Notes under the pieces: model-generated
What the model saw: only the letters and a program-made list of their open reading frames with translations
The model's database searches: none
What the model was told of the DNA's origin: nothing
Position numbers and translations under genes: made by a program
Assembly (NCBI GenBank): GCA_046757965.1
Contig: JBHHZI010000002.1
Coordinates: 3,320 to 67,319, forward strand
DNA from: JBHHZI01 sp046757965
Lineage (GTDB): Bacteria > Acidobacteriota > Polarisedimenticolia > SMYD01
Reading direction: 5' to 3'
DNA length: 64,000 bases
Shown: piece after piece, positions 25,645 through 33,742 of the stretch
Layout: the number at the start of each line of letters is the position of its first letter
Numbering within the stretch: the stretch's first letter is position 1

Positions 25645-27095
25645 TGCTCCACCTGCCGGTGCTGCGGGCCGGCCGCCCATACCGCAGTCTTGACACCATC
25701 ACCCTGACGGACGTGCGCAGCGGGGAGCCGGTCGCCACGGTCAGCCAGGCCGGCGCCGCCATGATCGCCCATGACATGGCGGGCGGACACGCACGGCGCC
25801 GTCGGCTCCAGGAGATCGGCAGCGCCGCCCGGCTGGACATCTGCAGGAAAGCCGCGGGCCTGTTCATCGGCGAGTCTCTGCCCGCCGGCGACCGTGTCCA
25901 GTCTCCCGCAGACTACGTCGCCTGCCTGTCGGCAACCACCGGCATGCCGGAGGCGCTGTGCCGGGCCAACATGAAGAAGATCCATTTCGTCCTGGACCGC
26001 ATGGATGTGGTGCTGGCCGGCCTGACCCGCGGTCTGGATCTGGACATCGTCGATGCCGGGCACGGCGTGATGGCCGGCCGGCCGGTCGCATACGTCTGTG
26101 AGGCGGACCGCCTCGGGGCCGTCCTGCCGAGCAACTCGCCCGGGGTGCATTCTCTCTGGATCCCGGCCGTCGCGCTGGGCGTGCCGGTCGTCCTGCGCCC
26201 GGGGAGTCGCGAACCCTGGACACCCGTTCGCATTGCACAGGCGCTGATCGCTGCGGGGCTGCCCCCGGAGGCCATCAGCTTCTACCCCGGCGGCCATGAC
26301 GGCGCCACCGAGATCGTGCTGAGAAGTGAGCGGTCCATGGTCTTCGGGGACGAATCGACGGTTCTTCCGTGGGTCTCGGATCCGCGCGTACAGATTCACG
26401 GGCCCGGCTGGAGCAAGGTCCTCCTCGCCGATGCCGCCGCCTCCTCCTCGCGCGACCATCTCGACCTGATGGTCACCAGCATCGCCGCCAACGGGGGTCG
26501 CTCGTGCATCAACGCCTCCGGCGTCTGGACGACCTCCGGAGGGGAGGCTCTGGCCGACGCCCTGGCCGGGCGATTGGCCAGGATGAGCGCCCGACCGCTC
26601 GACGATCCCGAGGCGAGCCTGGCCGCGTTCTCCGACCCGGACGTGGCGTCACGCATCGATCAGTTCATCGAGCAGCGCCTGGCGGTGCCGGGGGCCCGGG
26701 ACATCACGGCGGAGGTGCGCGGCACACCGCGCCGGGCCCGGGTCGACGGGTGCACGTTCCTGCTGCCGACGATCATTCACGTCACCGAGCCGGATCACCC
26801 GCTGGCGGCGGCGGAGTTCCTGTTCCCGTTCGCGGCGGTGGTGGAGCGACCCCGGGAGTCGATGCTGAGCGCCCTCGGGCCCACCCTGGTCTGCACGGCG
26901 ATCACGGGCGACCCAGCTCTTGCGCGCGAGCTGATGGACTGCGGCTCGATCGAGCGTCTCAACCTGGGGCCGATCCCGACGACCCAGGTGTCGTGGGACC
27001 AGCCTCACGAGGGCAACCTGTTCGAGCATCTGTTCCGGCAGCGGGCGTTCTGCGCGGCGAGAAACGGGCGGCCGGCGGGGACCGGGGCGGCCTGA
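25644..27095 (+). CDS. Aldehyde-dehydrogenase-superfamily acyl reductase (LuxC/EhpG-like)
   Basis: 483 aa; ATG overlaps the upstream stop (TGATG). The nucleotide region includes GAVLPSNSPGVHSLWIPAVA and PVVLRPGSREPWTP. The catalytic cysteine is C288 in NGGRSCINASG. The position of the usual general-base glutamate (ELGG) is replaced by HGPGWSKVL, as in acyl-CoA or acyl-adenylate reductases rather than aldehyde oxidases. It likely takes the activated acid made by the preceding enzyme and reduces it to an aldehyde with NAD(P)H. The Fe-alcohol dehydrogenase one base downstream would then give the alcohol. Confidence 0.82.
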   Translation: MLHLPVLRAGRPYRSLDTITLTDVRSGEPVATVSQAGAAMIAHDMAGGHARRRRLQEIGSAARLDICRKAAGLFIGESLPAGDRVQSPADYVACLSATTGMPEALCRANMKKIHFVLDRMDVVLAGLTRGLDLDIVDAGHGVMAGRPVAYVCEADRLGAVLPSNSPGVHSLWIPAVALGVPVVLRPGSREPWTPVRIAQALIAAGLPPEAISFYPGGHDGATEIVLRSERSMVFGDESTVLPWVSDPRVQIHGPGWSKVLLADAAASSSRDHLDLMVTSIAANGGRSCINASGVWTTSGGEALADALAGRLARMSARPLDDPEASLAAFSDPDVASRIDQFIEQRLAVPGARDITAEVRGTPRRARVDGCTFLLPTIIHVTEPDHPLAAAEFLFPFAAVVERPRESMLSALGPTLVCTAITGDPALARELMDCGSIERLNLGPIPTTQVSWDQPHEGNLFEHLFRQRAFCAARNGRPAGTGAA

Positions 27096-27096
27096 C

Positions 27097-28293
27097 ATGG
27101 GCCATGATCCTCGCCTACCGGTCGTGTCCCGACCGGGGCCGGATGGAATCTTTCCGGTGCCGGCCGGCGTCTCCTGGGAGGCCCATGTCGGTCCGACGCG
27201 CGTCCTGGCCGGATGTGGTGCCCTCGAGCGGCTGGGGAGTCTGGCGCGGGATCTCGGGGGCAAGCGCGTCCTCGTGGTGACCGATGCCGGTCTGCGGCGG
27301 GCCGGACACGTGGAGCGCGGCGTGGCGTCGCTGAGGGCGGCCCGGGTCACGCCCGTGGTGTTCGATGGGGTGCAGGAGAACCCGACCTCGACGCAGGTGG
27401 ACGCCGGCACGGCGTTCGCGCGCGATCACGACATCGATCTGATCGTCGGGCTCGGAGGCGGCAGTTCGATGGACACGGCCAAGGGCATCAACTTCATCCT
27501 CACCAACGGCGGCACCATGGCCGACTACCGGGGACGCGGAAAGGCGAGCCAGGCCATGCTCGGCTCCATCGGTGTGCCGACCACTGCCGGCACGGGAAGC
27601 GATGCCCAGTCGTATGCGCTGATCTCTGATCCGGTGACCCGTGTGAAGATGGCGTGCGGGGATCCCAAGGCCCGCTTCACGGCGGTGATTCTCGATCCGG
27701 CGCTCTCGCTCACCCAGCCGGAGCACACCACGGCGGTCACGGCCCTGGATGCCATCGGCCACGCCGTGGAGACGTTCGTGACCAGGAGTCGAACTCCCGT
27801 GTCGAGTCTCTACGCGCGGGAATCCTGGCGTCTGCTGTCGAGCCACCTGCCGCGGGTGCTCGCCACCCCTGCCGATCTCGACGCCCGTGCGGCCATGTTG
27901 TGGGGTGCCCACCTGGCCGGGGCCGCCATCGAGGCCTCAATGCTCGGCGCCGCGCACGCCTGCGCCAACCCGCTGACCTCCCGGTGCCGGCTGGAGCACG
28001 GCGTGGCCGTGGCCCTGATGCTGCCGCACGTCGTCTCGTTCAACCGGCCGGCCGTTGGCGCCGAGTACGGCGAATTGATGTCGATCATCGGTGCGGTCGG
28101 AGACGACTTGGCGGAGCGCATCGTGCTCCTGCGCGGCGCGGCAGGCCTGCCGGGTCGGCTGCGAGATTGCGGGGTGACCGAGGCGGACCTGCAGCCGATG
28201 GCCGGCGAGGCGGCCGCGCAATGGACGGGTCAGCACAACCCGGTGGAATTGACCGTGGACGCGGCGCGGAAGCTCTATGACGCCGCGTACTGA
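27097..28293 (+). CDS. Iron-containing (group III) alcohol dehydrogenase
   Basis: 398 aa. NAD(P)-binding GLGGGSSMDTAKGINFILTN (residues about 122-141), then PTTAGTGSDAQSYALIS, the metal site DAIGHAVETF and second-metal-ligand region SRCRLEHGVAVALMLPHV. All key family residues appear to be present. The expected reaction is reversible aldehyde/ketone to alcohol conversion. It starts one base after the acyl reductase stop and overlaps the next propeller gene by 17 bases. The three enzymes form a compact acid-to-alcohol cassette; running in reverse (alcohol oxidation) cannot be excluded. Confidence 0.93.
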   Translation: MGHDPRLPVVSRPGPDGIFPVPAGVSWEAHVGPTRVLAGCGALERLGSLARDLGGKRVLVVTDAGLRRAGHVERGVASLRAARVTPVVFDGVQENPTSTQVDAGTAFARDHDIDLIVGLGGGSSMDTAKGINFILTNGGTMADYRGRGKASQAMLGSIGVPTTAGTGSDAQSYALISDPVTRVKMACGDPKARFTAVILDPALSLTQPEHTTAVTALDAIGHAVETFVTRSRTPVSSLYARESWRLLSSHLPRVLATPADLDARAAMLWGAHLAGAAIEASMLGAAHACANPLTSRCRLEHGVAVALMLPHVVSFNRPAVGAEYGELMSIIGAVGDDLAERIVLLRGAAGLPGRLRDCGVTEADLQPMAGEAAAQWTGQHNPVELTVDAARKLYDAAY

Positions 28294-29452
28294 ACCGGAC
28301 CGCCGGGGTGTGGTCGCCGCCGCGTGTGGCCTGCTGGCGTGCGGCCTCGCCGGACCGGCGCCGGCAGGGGACTGGACGACCTTCCGGGGGAACGCCCGCC
28401 TGACCGGGCAGGCCAGCGGGATGCTTCCCGAGGACCCCGCGGTGCTGTGGACGTTCGAGAGCGAGGACGGCTTCGCCTCCACCGCCGCCATCGAGAAGGA
28501 TGTGGTGTACGCGGCCTCTCTCGACGGCCGGCTCCGGGCCCTGCGCCTCGCCACCGGCAAGGTTCTCTGGACCCACGATGTGGGCACGGAGATCAAGTCG
28601 TCGCCGGCCGTGCGGGACGGCACGGTCTACTTCGGTGACGAGGACGGTGTGGTGCACGCCCTCTCGGCGGCCGACGGCCGTTCGCTCTGGACCTACACCA
28701 CCGGCTCGGCGGTCAGCTCCTCACCGAATTTTTCCGGCGAGGCGCTGCTCATCGGCTCGCAGGATAATTCCCTCTACAGCCTGGATCGCCGTGACGGAAC
28801 TCTACGGTGGAAGCTCACGACCGGTTCGTATGTCTACGCGACGCCGGCGGTGGTCGCCGGGAACGATGCCGTGGCGATCCTGGCCGGGTGCGACGGGTTG
28901 CTGCGGTCGGTCCGCGTGCGTGACGGGGAGGAACTGGCCAGCGTCGAGGTCGGCGGATACGTCGGGGCCAGTCCGGCGGTCGACGGCTCGGTTGCCTTCG
29001 TCGGCACGTTCGAGAACCAGTTCGTGGCGGTGGATCTTTCCGCCTGGGCAGTGCTGTGGCGGTTCGAGGATCCCGAACGCAAGTTCCCGTTCTACTCGTC
29101 GGCGGCTGTCGCGAAGGACGTCGTCGTGGTTGGCGGCCGGGACAAGAAGATCCACGCGCTCGACCCGCTCACCGGAAAACCGCTCTGGGAGTACATGTCG
29201 AAGGCCCGGGTCGATTCCTCGCCCGTCATCCTGGGCCCGCGGGTCTTCGTCGGCACCATGGCCGGCGAGATCCTGGCCCTCGACCTGCACACGGGAAAGG
29301 TAAGGTGGCGATTCGACACGGGATCCGCTGTGCTCGCCTCGCCCAGTATTGCCTCCGACCGGCTTGTCATCGGCACGCTGGACGGCGTGCTGTACTGCTT
29401 CGGTGCGCCGCCACCGGCGCCGGATGTTCCACCCACCTCGAGGACACCATGA
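28277..29452 (+). CDS. Third PQQ-like beta-propeller (probably exported)
   Basis: 391 aa. N-terminal hydrophobic segment GVVAAACGLLACGLAGPAPA could be a signal peptide, possibly with a lipobox-like LLAC. Seven or eight short propeller blades follow: ALRLATGKVLWTHDVG, ALSAADGRSLWTYTTG, SLDRRDGTLRWKLTTG, ALDPLTGKPLWEYMS and ALDLHTGKVRWRFDTG. The pattern is BamB/PQQ-like, with no catalytic or haem site visible. It overlaps the Fe-ADH by 17 bases and shares ATGA with the radical SAM gene. Its start, internal to the upstream gene, argues for coupled expression. Confidence 0.82.
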   Translation: MTPRTEPDRRGVVAAACGLLACGLAGPAPAGDWTTFRGNARLTGQASGMLPEDPAVLWTFESEDGFASTAAIEKDVVYAASLDGRLRALRLATGKVLWTHDVGTEIKSSPAVRDGTVYFGDEDGVVHALSAADGRSLWTYTTGSAVSSSPNFSGEALLIGSQDNSLYSLDRRDGTLRWKLTTGSYVYATPAVVAGNDAVAILAGCDGLLRSVRVRDGEELASVEVGGYVGASPAVDGSVAFVGTFENQFVAVDLSAWAVLWRFEDPERKFPFYSSAAVAKDVVVVGGRDKKIHALDPLTGKPLWEYMSKARVDSSPVILGPRVFVGTMAGEILALDLHTGKVRWRFDTGSAVLASPSIASDRLVIGTLDGVLYCFGAPPPAPDVPPTSRTP

Positions 29453-30780
29453 GCGAAACCTCGTCGAGGACGCCGCCGCCCCCGGCCGGTGAGACCGAGG
29501 TGGGCAGCGTCTTCGTTTCCAACTATCCGCCGTACTCGTTCTGGCGCGACGAGGCCCTTTCCGACCTGGACCGCCGGCTGGCGTCACCGCCGGAAGCCGG
29601 CGCGACGTTCGGTCTGTATCTGCATGTGCCGTTCTGCCGGAAGCGATGCAAGTTCTGCTACTTCCGGGTCTACACCGACCGTGACAGCAAGCAGATCGCG
29701 CGCTACCTGTCGGGCCTCGCCGGCGAGGTGGAACGGTGTCTGCAGCACCCGGCATTTGCCGCCCGGGCGCCGGAGTTCATCTACTTCGGCGGCGGCACGC
29801 CGTCGTTCCTGAGCGTTCGCCAGATCGAGGCGCTGGTGGGGCGGCTGCGTGGCGCCGTGGAATGGGACGCGGCGCAGGAAATCACCTTCGAATGCGAGCC
29901 GGGAACCCTCAGCGCGCCGAAGCTCGAGGCGCTGCGCGGCATCGGTGTGAATCGCCTGAGCCTGGGGGTGGAGAGCTTCAACGACGAGATCCTCGCGGAG
30001 AACGGGCGCGCCCATCTGTCGGCCGAGATCGAGCGGGTCGTGCCCTGGATCGCGGCGCTGGACTTCGACCAGCTCAACATCGACCTGATCGCCGGCATGG
30101 TGGGCGAGACGTGGGAGAGCTGGCGCGAGTCGGTGCACCGCACCCTGGAGATCGAGCCGGAGAGCATCACCATCTATCAGATGGAGCTGCCGTTCAACAC
30201 CGTCTACTCATCGGAGGTCATCGGCGGCACGCGGCCGATGCCCGTGGCGGGCTGGGACCTGAAGCGGGACTGGCACACATGGGCCTTCGAGCAGATGGAG
30301 GCGGCTGGATACGAGGTGTCCAGCTCCTATACGATGGTCCGCAGGGAGCGGCCCGGTCGGTTCGTCTACCGGGACGCGGTCTGGCACGGCTGCGACATGC
30401 TCGGGGCCGGCGTGGCCTCGTTCTCCCACCTCGGGGGCATTCACTTCCAGAACCTGGCCTCCTGGGAGCCGTACCTCACGCGGGTCGAGGCCGGCCGGAT
30501 GCCGGTCGAGCGGGCGTTTGCGACCAGCGCCGAGGACCGACTCGTGAGGGAGACGATCCTGCAGCTCAAGCTGGGCCATCTGTCACCGGACTATTTTCTG
30601 GAAAAGTTCGGCGTGGACATCCGGGACCGGTTCAGCGCCTCGTTTGATGAGCTGCGCGCGGAGGGCTGGATGGCCGACGAGATGGACTCTCTCAGGTTGA
30701 CCCGGCGTGGGCTCATCCAGGTCGATCAGCTTCTGCCACGTTTCTATGCCCCGGAGTATCGCAACGCGCGCTACACCTGA
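29449..30780 (+). CDS. HemN-like radical SAM protein
   Basis: 443 aa from the ATG within an ATGA overlap. C63-x3-C67-x2-C70 (PFCRKRCKFCYF) binds the 4Fe-4S cluster. IYFGGGTPSFLS and NRLSLGVESFNDEIL are HemN/HutW-type signatures, and the C-terminal region (LVRETILQLKLGHLSPDYF) matches the HemN_C fold. Real coproporphyrinogen dehydrogenase usually sits with haem genes and has CxxxCxxC followed by GC; here FCYF and the context differ, so a HemN-like enzyme on another substrate (C-methylation, haem handling or anaerobic oxidation) is more likely. Function not assigned. Confidence 0.88.
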   Translation: MSETSSRTPPPPAGETEVGSVFVSNYPPYSFWRDEALSDLDRRLASPPEAGATFGLYLHVPFCRKRCKFCYFRVYTDRDSKQIARYLSGLAGEVERCLQHPAFAARAPEFIYFGGGTPSFLSVRQIEALVGRLRGAVEWDAAQEITFECEPGTLSAPKLEALRGIGVNRLSLGVESFNDEILAENGRAHLSAEIERVVPWIAALDFDQLNIDLIAGMVGETWESWRESVHRTLEIEPESITIYQMELPFNTVYSSEVIGGTRPMPVAGWDLKRDWHTWAFEQMEAAGYEVSSSYTMVRRERPGRFVYRDAVWHGCDMLGAGVASFSHLGGIHFQNLASWEPYLTRVEAGRMPVERAFATSAEDRLVRETILQLKLGHLSPDYFLEKFGVDIRDRFSASFDELRAEGWMADEMDSLRLTRRGLIQVDQLLPRFYAPEYRNARYT

Positions 30781-30798
30781 GACGGGAGAGCCAGACTC

Positions 30799-32058
30799 AT
30801 GAGCAGCCATCACGACGTGATCATCATCGGCGGGGGACCCGCCGGCGCGACGGTGGCGGCCCTGGAGGCCGAGGCCGGTCGCGACGTGATGGTCCTCGAG
30901 CGGGACACCTTCCCGCGCTTCCACATCGGCGAATCTCTCATGCCGGCCACCTACTGGACCTTCGAGCGGCTCGGCGTGCTCGACAAGCTGGCGGCGGCAG
31001 GATTCGTGCGCAAGCAGAGCGTCCAGTTCTTCTCGTCCGGCGGCAAGGGGGCGCTGCCGTTCTACTTCTCCGATTTCGATCCTCATCCCAGCTCCGTCAG
31101 CTTCCAGGTGGAACGCAGCACATTCGATACGATCCTGCTGGAGCATGCGAAGGAGAACGGAGCGCAGGTGTCACACGGCGTCAACGTGACCGGTGTGCTG
31201 CTCGAGGGGAAGCGCGTGACCGGTGTGCGAACCGCCGGCGGCACGGGAGGCGCCCGTGAGCTGACGGCGCCCGTGGTCGTCGATGCCAGCGGGCAGCATG
31301 CTCTCCTGTCCCGTCGTTTCGGCCTGATGCGCACGGACCCGCGTCTTCGGCACTGCGCCTACTTCACCCGCTTTGCCGGCGCGGCTCGCGCCGCAGGGCG
31401 GGACGAGGGGGCCACGCTGATCCTTCACGTCGGCGGCGGGTCGTCGTGGTTCTGGTACATCCCGCTCCCCGGTGACCGGGTCAGCGTGGGTGTCGTCGGA
31501 CACATCGACCGCCTGGTCCGGGGCCGGGCGCCCGATCCGCAGCAGGTGTTCGACGAGGAGGCGGCGCGCTGTCCGGCGCTGCAGGAGCGCCTCGCCGGCG
31601 CGACGCAGGAGGGGCGTGTGGAGGTCCAGCGAGACTTCTCCTACGCCGCGAAGGCGATCGCCGGCGATGGCTGGGTGCTGGCCGGCGACGCGTTCGGCTT
31701 TCTCGACCCGATCTATTCCTCCGGCATCTTCCTGGCCCTGAAGGGCGCGGAATTCGCCGCGGATTCCATCGAAGCCGCATTCGACCACGATGACTTCTCG
31801 GCCACGAGGCTGGGTGCCCACGGCCCCGAGTTCATCGCCGGCATGGAGGCGCTGCGGCGGCTCGCCTACGCCTACTACGACGAATCGTTCAACTTCCGGC
31901 ATTTTCTGTCGCGCCACCCGGAGCATCGCACGGACCTGATCCATCTTCTCATCGGTAACGTGTACCGGCGATCATGCACCGGCATCTTCGAGTCCATGAA
32001 CCACGAATCTCCACAGGACGGATACGAACCGCTCCGCCTGCCCTCAGACGGATCGTGA
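30799..32058 (+). CDS. Flavin-dependent halogenase-like FAD oxidoreductase
   Basis: 419 aa; GGGAG precedes the ATG. FAD-binding GGGPAGA at residues 11-17, and FPRFHIGESLMPATYW. K72 in GFVRKQ lines up with the catalytic lysine of CmlS/PltA-type halogenases. The W217-x-W-x-I-P222 motif, which keeps these enzymes from acting as monooxygenases, is intact (SSWFWYIPL). The C-terminal GDAFGFLDPIYSSGIFLAL is the shared second FAD motif. Geranylgeranyl reductases share parts of this but lack WxWxIP. It is likely to use FADH2 and halide on a free or carrier-bound aromatic; the substrate is unknown, and a reductase partner is not in the window. Confidence 0.8.
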   Translation: MSSHHDVIIIGGGPAGATVAALEAEAGRDVMVLERDTFPRFHIGESLMPATYWTFERLGVLDKLAAAGFVRKQSVQFFSSGGKGALPFYFSDFDPHPSSVSFQVERSTFDTILLEHAKENGAQVSHGVNVTGVLLEGKRVTGVRTAGGTGGARELTAPVVVDASGQHALLSRRFGLMRTDPRLRHCAYFTRFAGAARAAGRDEGATLILHVGGGSSWFWYIPLPGDRVSVGVVGHIDRLVRGRAPDPQQVFDEEAARCPALQERLAGATQEGRVEVQRDFSYAAKAIAGDGWVLAGDAFGFLDPIYSSGIFLALKGAEFAADSIEAAFDHDDFSATRLGAHGPEFIAGMEALRRLAYAYYDESFNFRHFLSRHPEHRTDLIHLLIGNVYRRSCTGIFESMNHESPQDGYEPLRLPSDGS

Positions 32059-32282
32059 ACCGCCCGGTCCGGCTGCTGCTGGTCGTGGCGGCGGCGACGT
32101 TGTACGTGCTGCACAACGATGTCTGGCTGTGGAACGACAGCCGCCGTGTCCTCGGGTTGCCCGCCAGCCTGGCGTATCACGTGGCGTACTGCCTGGCCGC
32201 GGCCGTGCTGATGGGGCTCTTCGTGGGCTTCGCCTGGCCCCATGAGGGGGATGACGACGCCGTCGAGGGTCCTCCCCGGTGA
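32055..32282 (+). CDS. DUF3311 small membrane protein (symporter partner)
   Basis: 75 aa from GTG 32055 (GTGA overlap with the upstream stop). Two predicted membrane helices: PVRLLLVVAAATLYVLHN and AYHVAYCLAAAVLMGLFVGF, followed by an acidic tail. DUF3311 proteins typically precede an SSS-family symporter, as here, and are thought to be an accessory subunit. It again shares GTGA with the next gene. Confidence 0.8.
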   Translation: MNRPVRLLLVVAAATLYVLHNDVWLWNDSRRVLGLPASLAYHVAYCLAAAVLMGLFVGFAWPHEGDDDAVEGPPR

Positions 32283-33742
32283 CCCTGGCGGTCATCCTGA
32301 TCTATCTCGCCGCCGTGCTGCTCGTCGGAGTGCTGGGCCACCGGCTGTTTCGCGGCACCGGCGAGGATTACTTCCTCGCCACCCGCACCATCGGACCGTT
32401 CGTCCTGCTGATGTCGCTGTTCGGCACCCACATGACGGCGTTCTCCCTCCTGGGGGCGTCGGGAGAGGCGTATCATGAGGGCGTCGGTGTGTTCGGCCTG
32501 ATGGCCAGCTCATCGGCCCTGGTGGTGCCGCTGGTGTTCCTCGGCGTGGGAACGCGCCTGTACCGGTGCGGCAAGCGACTCGGTCATGTCACCCAGGTGC
32601 AGTACTTCAGGGAGCGCTGGGAATCCGACGGGCTGGGACTCCTGCTGTTCATCGTCACGGTGGCGCTGGTCATCCCGTACCTGCTCATCGGTGTGATGGG
32701 CGGTGGGATCGCCCTGAACCAGATCACCGGCGGTGATGTGCCGGAGTGGGTGGGCGGGCTGATGATCTGCGGCGTGGTGCTGGGCTATGTGACCACCGGC
32801 GGTCTGCGCAGCACCGCCTGGGCCAACACCTTCCAGACCCTGGTGTTCATGATCCTCGGGGGAGTGGCCTTCGCGGTGGTCGTGCACGATCTCGGCGGGC
32901 TGGACGCCGCGCTGGATCGTGTGGCGGCCGTCTCGCCGTCTCTTCTCGTGCCCGGGCAGGCCATGCCGCTGGGCCGGATGGTCTCCTACACGCTCATCCC
33001 CCTGTCCGTCGGCATGTTTCCCCACATCTTCATGCACTGGCTGACCGCCCGCCGTGTCGAGACGTTCCGGCTCACCGTCATCCTCTATCCGCTCTGCGTC
33101 GCGGTGGTGTGGCTGCCCAGCGTGCTGATGGGGCTGTTCGGCGCGGTGGAGTTCCCGGGGCTGGCGGGGCCTGCCGCCAACGCCGTGCTCGTCAAGCTGA
33201 TTCACGCCCATGCGCCCGATCTGCTCGCCGGCCTGCTGGGCGCCGGGGTCTTCGCCGCCGTGATGTCGTCGCTGGATTCCCAGACGCTTTCCCTGGGCAC
33301 CATGTTCGCCCGCGACATCGTCCTGCACCACGGCTTTCAGGACCACCTGAGCGAGCGGTATCAGGTCATTCTCGGGCGCCTGTTCGTGTCCGGTGTGCTG
33401 CTGGTCACCTTCCTGCTGTCGCTGGTGGCCGACCGCAGCATCTTCCGCCTGGGTATCTGGTCGTTCACCGGCTTCGCCGCACTCTTCCCGCTGGTCGTCG
33501 CGGCGCTGTTCTGGCGACGCAGCACCGCGGCCGGAGCCATCGCCGCGGTGCTGACCATGGCCGTCCTGTGGGTCCGGGCCTTCGTGCGCAGCGGCGGCGG
33601 CGCCTCCTCCGGCCCGGGAGGGCTGATGCCGGTGGCCTCGATCCTGGCGGCCTCCGCCGCGGCGCTGGTGGTGGTGTCCCTCGTGACCCGGCCGCCCTCG
33701 CCCGCAGCCCTGGCGCGTTTCTTCCCCGAGGGCGACGGATGA
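32279..33742 (+). CDS. Sodium:solute symporter (SSS family)
   Basis: 487 aa from GTG, about 13 hydrophobic helices. Typical SSS features: N-terminal EDYFLATRTIGPFVLLMSLFG, then TAFSLLGASGEAYHEGVGVF, the central GYVTTGGLRSTAWANTFQ and the late SSLDSQTLSLGTMFARDIVL (sodium-site helix 8). It should import or export a small organic solute with Na+. With DUF3311 directly upstream it forms a fixed pair. In this cluster it may move a precursor or product of the reduction/halogenation steps, but the solute is not identifiable. Confidence 0.9.
   Translation: MTLAVILIYLAAVLLVGVLGHRLFRGTGEDYFLATRTIGPFVLLMSLFGTHMTAFSLLGASGEAYHEGVGVFGLMASSSALVVPLVFLGVGTRLYRCGKRLGHVTQVQYFRERWESDGLGLLLFIVTVALVIPYLLIGVMGGGIALNQITGGDVPEWVGGLMICGVVLGYVTTGGLRSTAWANTFQTLVFMILGGVAFAVVVHDLGGLDAALDRVAAVSPSLLVPGQAMPLGRMVSYTLIPLSVGMFPHIFMHWLTARRVETFRLTVILYPLCVAVVWLPSVLMGLFGAVEFPGLAGPAANAVLVKLIHAHAPDLLAGLLGAGVFAAVMSSLDSQTLSLGTMFARDIVLHHGFQDHLSERYQVILGRLFVSGVLLVTFLLSLVADRSIFRLGIWSFTGFAALFPLVVAALFWRRSTAAGAIAAVLTMAVLWVRAFVRSGGGASSGPGGLMPVASILAASAAALVVVSLVTRPPSPAALARFFPEGDG

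Noticed and set aside
20844..29452. PQQ-dependent alcohol dehydrogenases
   Set aside because: The three propellers have the tryptophan-docking pattern but I could not see the vicinal disulfide, Asp base, Ca ligands or haem domain of quinoprotein dehydrogenases.
29449..30780. Genuine oxygen-independent coproporphyrinogen III oxidase (hemN)
   Set aside because: The CxxxCxxC surroundings and lack of haem genes nearby fit the broader HemN-like group; specific function is not supported.
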